Assembly: GCA_025399215.1 (NCBI GenBank) | Contig: MU621092.1 | Span: forward strand, 62,001-126,000 | DNA: 64,000 nt | Source of the DNA: Globomyces pollinis-pini | Taxonomy: Eukaryota > Chytridiomycota > Chytridiomycetes > Rhizophydiales > Globomycetaceae | Direction: 5' to 3' | Part shown: piece after piece, positions 57,541 to 64,000 of the stretch | Layout of the letters: each line of letters opens with the position of its first letter | How positions within the stretch are numbered: position 1 is the stretch's first letter | Made by a program: the position numbers and the translations under genes | Notes under the pieces: generated by a model | Database searches by the model: none | What the model was told of the DNA's origin: nothing | What the model saw: only the letters and a program-made list of their open reading frames with translations

Positions 57541-58555
57541 CTAAGTGATACCTTTGAATCCATTCTCAGTGACTTCAAATAGTACTGTGGATGGTGGGCA
57601 ATATGGTGAAAATACCATTCTCATCGTTCTCTTTGAACGATCTCCTATGATTATTTTGTCAAATCTGATTCGGTTATGGATACAATTGGAAAAACTTAAT
57701 CCCAAAGCTGGTATTGTGGACTCATGCAAATCAATTTGATCTTGGCTATATAATGTACCTCCAAACTGTGAAGCACCAATATTAATCAAATTAGAAAAGT
57801 TGGCAGATACTTCGTTAATACATAATACAACCATGTTGAATTGTGATGCTAATTGTTTGAGTAACTGTCCAGTTTGATAAATATGATGACTTCTTGCTTT
57901 TATATCCAAACTTCCACCTTCTTCTAGTCCTCTAAAATTGGGTGTGATTGAATCTATAACCAACAAACGGATATGGTATTTCTGGACAAATACGGGAACT
58001 TGATAGGCCAATATATGATTTTGAGTTTCTAAATCTCTGATATGTATTATATATATCTGATCCATAAAAGATGCATCACCCTCGATTGCATATAAATTGG
58101 CAAATGATTTAACCAACTGTTCTAACCTTCTGATTGAAAACCGACCACTGGTAGACACATATAAGGCACCTCAACTGTCAAAAATAAAGATTACCTCCAT
58201 CTAATCCTCCAAGTTCTTCAGGCAATTGACATTGTAAACTCATTTGCATGGCAAAGCTTGATTTACCCGTTCCACTTTCGCCATATATCTCTGTTACTTG
58301 ACCAACCATTAAACCACCATTGAAAAACTCATTTAGAGTATCATCACCGATTGATAATACATCCGTTTTCAACTGATTGGATTGAATAGGGTGAATTATT
58401 GTTCTAGAGACTTGATTCAAGATTTGTTGACATTCAGTTATTGAATAATTCGACCGTTTGGCCAACTCTTCATCGGTATATAGTACTATATCTTGCAAGA
58501 AATCACATTTACATTTGGTCCGAAATCGTTCCAGTTGGGTATCATTGAAACTCAT
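57541..58555 (-). CDS. XRCC3: RAD51 paralogue, XRCC3/Rad57 type
   Basis: RAD51 paralogues assist assembly of Rad51 filaments in homologous recombination. After an N-terminal helix-hairpin region come LSIGDDTLNEFFNGGL and the Walker A GESGTGKSSFAMQ. A 25-nt intron follows GGLDGG, then ALYVSTSGRFSIRRLEQL (the XRCC3/Rad57 form), Walker B RLLVIDSI, and PALGLSFSNCIHNRIRF, RTMRMVFSPYCPPSTVLFEV then TENGFKGIT. Length of about 330 residues is typical. XRCC3 and Rad57 are difficult to separate here; the CPPST and NCIHNRI stretches suit either. The BRCA2 stop codon is 68 bp upstream on the same strand. Confidence 0.9.
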
Positions 58556-58623
58556 AAAGAAAGAAAATACAAATTTGTCCAGTCAAGTTGGAATGAATGA
58601 TGAAATACTTTATTTTGTATGGA

Positions 58624-61623
58624 TTAATTGTATCGATCTCCAAGTATAGAATGGAATCTCTTTTTTATGTTTACCATTTCACTACAACGTGAACTTAAAA
58701 CATCATTACCTTTGAATGGCATCTAGTCTATCAAATGCATCAGATTGAATGTAAGGGGCGATTAGGGAAGCTGAAAATTCGATTTGCGCCGATCCAAACA
58801 GACAATGAATACTATTTCGAAGGTATTCATAATGAAGGTTTTTGAAGAGAAGTTTCTTGGAAGTCTGTATAGATGATTTGATTTCGTTTGAATTTTTCAA
58901 TCGAACTATAAACATATTCTGAGCTTCATCACACATTAATAGCTCAATAGGTGTTGTCTCTATATTCTTTTTAGTACTGGAATTGTTATGTAGATAGTCT
59001 AATGTAAGTATCCAGAATTTTTACCTATAAAAAGCAATGCAATATCCAGTTCATCGCCTTGTTTTAGTTTTCCAAGTTCACTTGGTGTGCAAAGATGCCT
59101 TGGAGTGTACACAAGTGATGTAAATGGCTGCTCATGCACTCTATCTATTTTGGTTTGTAGTGTACTTTTAAGAAATGGTATATTTGTATTCTTTGGTCCA
59201 TTCACTGGCAAAAGGTTAGTAATCTAATAATCAGCCAATGAATAAGCTTTACGTGATAGCGGCCACTCTCTTTCACGACTGCGTCTTTCTGACTAAACCA
59301 CACAGTCAAATATGTCTTCTCAGGGTAGTTTGAGGATGCAGCAGAAAGTGGATATTCACAAAGTTGCAAACCAATAAACTTTCTAACTTGACGTTCGGGG
59401 TGGACCAGTGGTAATTTATTTGCAACATATTGCTCCACAGATTCCTCACAGATTTGATGAAATTTCTGCCTATAATATTTTAAGCAGAGTTCACTGTAGA
59501 GATTGGAATAAGTATTCTATAAGGGTAAAACTACAGATCAGTACCTTCCATACCAAATTTTCCTCCTCTTCTTCAAATAGTGTTCTACAAACAAGCGAAC
59601 CATCACGTAATCTTTCAGCGTACATAATTGGACTTTTACGACTGACAATAATATCAATTCCAGGTATCAAACCACCATCAGGTTCAATATCAATAAAACG
59701 TGTATCTGGAAATGGTGTTGTTTGAATTCCAAGGGATAATAAACGACTAGCTAATTTTGTAGAATTGAAAAAAAGATTCAATATAACTTCAGATGATGAT
59801 TTTATACCATCACTTGCGAAGGTGCAATTATCATCTATGCTTGCAAATATGTGAAGTTTTGCACCAATGTGAAAGGTACCATTTTCCAGATGCTTCCGAA
59901 GAGGAGTATCCAGTTTTGCTGGGATAGTGTGAAACCCATCTGTTAATTCAATATCAAATTGTTGGTGGTCTTTAAATATGTGGTAAATGCACAAGACCAA
60001 ATGGCATCGATCATGAACGTCAAGCAGGTTTTCCAACCCCGATTTTGTAATTTTCTGAATATTCAATGGAATACTGTTGTCTTTTTCTACTATAGGAGTG
60101 GGTTCAATTGAAGTTAAAAAGGAATCATTAACTACATCATGATTTTCATTTTCCAAAATCGACTCAAGTTTAATCGATGTCGTGATAAAGTCCTCTATAC
60201 TAGCCGTGGATAATGATGGGCTATCAATTCCGCTTTTGCTTGGGAACTGGGTATTTATAGAGATATCAGGGGAAGAAGAGCTGTAATCGATTGGTATTTT
60301 TGACTGATAAACAGAACCTTTTGAGCTGTTTTCAAGATTCCCTGAAAACAATTGGTTCGTTACATCAATAGATTGACGAGTAAAAGAATTTTGTTTTTCT
60401 GAAGTTGGATTTGACTGACTCTTTGCATCAATATACATTTGGGTAGAATTTTGTATCCAATCATAATGCTAATAGAATAGTCAAACTATTAGAACTTACC
60501 AAATCACATATGTTTGGATTTTGCAATGTTTGGAATTCTACTTTATTTGGTACTGAATGGCTTGGTTCAATACTGGAATCATCATCATCATCATCAGAAA
60601 ACTGCATGATCAGACAAAATACATTAAATATACCTTTAGTGGAATCTTTTTATAGATGGTAAAGTCATTAGTGTGTGTACTCAAGGTTTTGGATTTAGCT
60701 AGGAAATCATTCGTAGGTGTATTCAAGTTTTCGGATGTAGATAAAATATTATTGGTAATATCTGTAGTTGAAGTTTCTATCCGATCAATAAAAGTTGTTA
60801 AATCATACCCATGTTAGCTTTTGATTGTTGTGATGTCATTGATTTTGATATTATCGATTCCACAATCGTAGACGAACGGTCCAACTGATCTGAAGTATCC
60901 GACCCTGAAGATTCTATATCTGATTCCGGTTTAGCTCCATCAATTTCCATGTCCAGATCAGAATCTTCAAAGAACAAAGAGATATCTGAATATACATGTC
61001 TGTCTATAGATTTGGTGGTGTTTGTGCTATAAATGTGTTTAGATGTGTATAATTACTTTTTGTTTTGCTGAAATATCGATTCACTTGGTAACAGACATTT
61101 ATTTTGACGTATTATCGACTCACTTGGTAATGGACATCGTCTCTCTTTGGATTTTTTGGTAAAACTACTAGACATATTGTGTGATGGTAAAGAAGTCGGA
61201 ATAGGTATCTCTAAAGCTAAATTTCGCAAGTGAACAATATCTGGTGTTCGTGTTCTAACAGAAGGTGAGACTGTCTCTATTGTTTCCAATGCTAATGACT
61301 TGAATCGCGGCTCACTTAGTGATTTTATAGACGCAATACAGTAATGCAATGGTGAGTTTAAATTGTCCAAGATTTCATTAACAGTTGATGATGTTGAAAC
61401 AGTATTTTTTTTTGAATGTAATGAAAGTGATGGTGAATCAAATCTGGATCGCTTTTTAGAGACTATTGAGACTGGTTTGGAGTTAGAATTTTGTTGAATT
61501 GATTTTTGTAATGATTTGACACCATTATCAATACCATCCAATAAAGACAAGAATTCATTTATAATTTTTTGATCCTGTTTAGAGTCCTAATTGTCAATTA
61601 GAATGCAGTACACTATTAAGCAT
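58624..61623 (-). CDS. BRCA2: BRCA2 homologue with OB folds, no tower and no evident BRC repeats
   Basis: BRCA2 loads Rad51 on single-stranded DNA. The N-terminal half is Ser-rich and disordered. The C-terminal DNA-binding region shows a helical piece (LLDVHDRCHLVLCIYHIF), OB1 (LTDGFHTIPAKLDTPLRKHL, then GTFHIGAKLHIFA, SRLLSLGIQTTPFPDTRF, GIDIIVSRKSPI), then QICEESVEQYVANKLPLVHP, OB2-like (GRYHITNLLPVNG), OB3-like (FTSLVYTPRHLC) and the end VNIKKRFHSILGDRYN. The tower between OB1 and OB2 is replaced by about 35 residues. No FxTASGK-type BRC motif is seen. Ten or so introns (25-33 nt) are needed, including a five-residue first exon (MLNS plus one base, start 61623). Confidence 0.87.
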
Positions 61624-61790
61624 TGTGTATGGTGAACCAAAGTAGTTGAATATGGATAAAATCCAACTTAAGAATAGTAAAACACGAAGAAAAAAGAAAC
61701 TGTTGGTCAATAGTGAAATTGTTTGTTATTCATTGCACAATTATCAGCAGCATGATAATAAATAAGGAACCAACCATTACAGCATGAGTT

Positions 61791-61870
61791 GTTACATCGT
61801 TACCAACAATTCGTTAATTACACGGTTAATAATACACAGTTAATGATACACTGTTAGTGATACGGTTGAA
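61791..61870. repeat. GTTA-led short tandem repeats upstream of a secretory gene
   Basis: GTTAATNATACAC-like units start at 61813, 61825, 61839, 61853 and, weaker, 61865, with related gttac units at 61791 and 61799. Periods are 12-14 bp. The array ends about 115 bp before the ATG at 61988 and lies between divergent BRCA2 and the membrane-protein gene. Confidence 0.65.
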
Positions 61871-61987
61871 ATTTATTAAATCAGTGGACTGATTTGCATG
61901 GTAATGATTCCACTATCGCTAAGGGTTTCTTTTGTTGTATTACGTGTGTTTTGTAACCAGCCCACAGACTGTGACATTTCTTTCCAA

Positions 61988-62824
61988 ATGAAATTCCCAC
62001 TTTCTTTCGTCTCTTTACTCTCCCTCGTTTTGGCAGTTCCAGCCATTGTTGATGTTCATGATACTCAAGCTGCTCTCATTCCCCTTGACGGGACCTCTTC
62101 CAGCCTTGACCCTTCCCATTTCGCTGTTCAGGTTGTAAGAATCGATGACCTGGTCGATACAGATGCTAAAAAAGAACTAGCTGTGAAAACTACTGCTGTA
62201 TTGCTCAAGTTCGATGTTGACTCGGATGGTTTAGTCACTGTCAACGATCGCCCAGTTCCTATGGGTATTTCAGACTTGCAAATTGAAGCCAAAACAACTG
62301 TCGGTCTTTCTGATGGAGTTGATACCACATTGGTTGTTGATAACATGGATGTTGGTATTGTCGATGTCCAATTGAATGTCAAGGGTTTTGCTGTCAACCA
62401 CAATGGTATTCAATTCCGTCGTTTAGTCATTACTGAAAACATCATTCAGGTTAACAAAGAAGAAGTCCAACAACAAGTACTCGTTCAACAAGTTTTGCAG
62501 ATCTTACCAGACGGATCGGTGCAACGAATGGCACCTTGCCACGTCAACTCCCTTGATGCCGAATCTCCTATTTCTCAAGACCTTCTCATGGCACACCACC
62601 ACCATGGTTATCACTACAAAGGCATTGACTGGATTACCTACATTGTCCTCGCTGCGGGTGTTGGTTCTGCATTGTACTTCCTCGTGTCTTGGGTGGTGGC
62701 ACTTTTCACTCCTTCTCAATATTTGGCTGTTCCAGTGTCTGAAAAAGAACAGGTCGTAGTAGACAAAAAATTGGAAGTTGCCGCCGAATCCCTTCCTGTT
62801 TATGATCCTGAATATAAGGCTTAA
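61988..62824 (+). CDS. Secretory type I membrane protein, uncharacterised
   Basis: An intronless ORF starts (after rejecting an in-frame extension at 61898) with a clear signal peptide MKFPLSFVSLLSLVLAVPA. The lumenal part is beta-rich and Asp/Val-rich (VDSDGLVTVNDRP, TTLVVDNMDVGIVDVQLNV), has a His cluster AHHHHGYHY, then one membrane helix (WITYIVLAAGVGSALYFLVS) and a short cytosolic tail ending YDPEYKA. GC and codon use are higher than in neighbours (many C-ending codons), suggesting high expression. No family was recognised. The tail YDPEYKA could hold a tyrosine sorting signal, which is inference. Confidence 0.75.
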   Translation: MKFPLSFVSLLSLVLAVPAIVDVHDTQAALIPLDGTSSSLDPSHFAVQVVRIDDLVDTDAKKELAVKTTAVLLKFDVDSDGLVTVNDRPVPMGISDLQIEAKTTVGLSDGVDTTLVVDNMDVGIVDVQLNVKGFAVNHNGIQFRRLVITENIIQVNKEEVQQQVLVQQVLQILPDGSVQRMAPCHVNSLDAESPISQDLLMAHHHHGYHYKGIDWITYIVLAAGVGSALYFLVSWVVALFTPSQYLAVPVSEKEQVVVDKKLEVAAESLPVYDPEYKA

Positions 62825-63048
62825 GATCTTGTCCAATAAAGTCCTGTTTGTTTTATCGCTAATTTGACTCTTTCATTTTGATTTGTCTCTATAGTTCGAG
62901 TTGTCTACGACCAATGAAACAAACGAGCTAATTATAATTCGAATTTTGACCAGCTATTTTATTGAATCATCAAATATTTATATAGATGATCGGTTTACAA
63001 TGGAGGGTTTAAATGATACACAATGAAGGGGTCAGGTTTTAAAACCAA

Positions 63049-64000
63049 TTATGAATATCCATACGAGTTGCGAATGGTGTGAGAATTGAAAGGCATTCGT
63101 GCAGAATTGGAAGGTGTCTAAAATTAAGCGTCAATGAAACTTACATGTGTTTGATCTTGATATTGATGAGGGTATTCATAACTGGACATGTCGGATTGCT
63201 CTACTGGTATTTCCTGGGAAATAGGTGTGGATGATCGATTGTGCACATTATAGTAAAGGTTTTGTGATCTTTGATCGGGATAGCCGTAACCAGCCGGCAT
63301 ATTTAAATCAGGAGCATATGGAGTATTTGGTTGGAGTGAAGATCGAAAGGGAAGGGCGTGTTGATGATGAAATGATGGATATTGAACTGAATTTCTGGAA
63401 AGACTTGGATTAGGAATAGAATGTCTTGATATTGTTTGTGAGTAGGGTTGAATAGGTGGGTATGACATTTCATGTTGACTATCCATCGGATGAACTAGTA
63501 AACCGTTTTGATTGTACCTCTGTGAATAGTGCATGTGTGTGTGTGTGGGAGGCACAAAACTATTTGGACCATAAGTATTTGGATTACTATAAATCCCACC
63601 TGCATACTTTGAGCTAAATGAATTTCTGTTTTGATTATGTGGTTGATTTTCTGTATCAAATGCGGGGTAGTTGGTAGGATGAGAGTTTGAATACATATTA
63701 TGGATATTCATACTTGATCTCTTTAAAGTATTTTGATCATATTCTTTGTTTTGATAAATATTGGATTCTACGATGTTGTTATTCTGTGGAATATTTGAAT
63801 CTATTTTGTTTTTACTTTGTAGTATGTTTGAATCTGGTCTGTTTATAGTTTGAAGAATGTTTGAATCCATTCTAGTGTTGTCATGAAAAGTATTGGAATC
63901 CATTAATTTAGTATTTCTTTGAAGAGTAAAAGAATTCATTTGATTATTATCTGGAAATAAGTTTGAATCCATTCTATTTTGCAAGACTTTAGAGTCCATT
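63049..64000 (-). CDS. Asn/Gln/Ser-rich repeat protein, 5'-partial
   Basis: The frame is open to the window edge, so the start lies outside. The N-terminal part shown is made of imperfect 11-residue units around M/I-DSN-I/L-L-Q (for example TRMDSNILQTI, NRPDSNILQSK, NKIDSNIPQNN). The remainder is rich in Asn, Gln, Tyr, Pro and His, like low-complexity RNA-binding or prion-like proteins. A 27-nt intron after DQTH joins a last exon TPSNSARMPFNSHT to SYGYS-stop (63049-63051). No globular domain is visible. Function is not recognisable. Confidence 0.65.

Overview
This window comes from an AT-rich, very gene-dense nuclear genome using the standard genetic code, with one- to many-exon genes on both strands. 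The gene set is fungal (Sfp1-like zinc finger, Kin1 with KA1 domain, Oct1, Kri1, Ett1-like, PPPDE-thioredoxin-PUL fusion). It also holds genes that conventional yeasts and moulds lack: a retrograde intraflagellar-transport dynein subunit (DYNC2LI1), an RIIa-type flagellar protein, BRCA2, SWEET sugar transporters, a 7-TM rhodopsin-type receptor and TMEM135. The best inference is a zoosporic (flagellated) early-diverging fungus of chytrid grade; no species can be named from the sequence. Its most striking genome-wide trait is intron size: nearly every intron that can be fixed by reading frame is 22-36 nt long (commonly 25-30), GT-AG, with a CTAA/TTAA-like branch site a few bases before the AG. 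A few reach 60-80 nt.

Layout. 1-5.6 kb: Sfp1-like factor, a membrane-anchored spermidine-synthase-like protein, LAMTOR2 and the mitochondrial protease Oct1/MIP. 5.7-13.8 kb: a WD40 protein diverging from PAXBP1/GCFC, then TFIIA small subunit and Kin1/MARK kinase. 14.6-21.1 kb: a GPCR, ALDH7A1, two tandem SWEET transporters, ZNF706-like and COX17. 21.4-25.4 kb: PPPDE-Trx-PUL protein and TMEM135 copy A. 25.4-31.9 kb: a gene-poor island with a decayed mariner-like transposase. 31.9-37.97 kb: TDP1, TMEM135 copy B and KRI1. 38-46.5 kb: ORC3, a chromodomain-only protein, SRP54, a Tim17-like membrane protein, an Ett1-like protein and otubain. 46.7-52.5 kb: symplekin, an unknown protein and a TPR protein. 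52.7-56.1 kb: the divergent flagellar pair RIIa/DYNC2LI1, then two tandem RGS proteins. 56.4-64 kb: a small unknown protein, PSMG4, a RAD51 paralogue (XRCC3/Rad57) directly downstream of BRCA2, a secretory type I membrane protein, and an Asn/Gln-rich repeat protein cut by the window end.

Functional themes: DNA repair and replication (TDP1, BRCA2, XRCC3-like, ORC3), cilium (DYNC2LI1, RIIa), G-protein signalling (GPCR and two RGS proteins), nutrient uptake (SWEETs) and core housekeeping. Intergenic distances are often tiny: 35 and 41 bp separate the start codons of two divergent pairs. Genes are reported as genomic spans from start to stop codon including introns; introns were placed by reading frame and homology only, with no transcript evidence.
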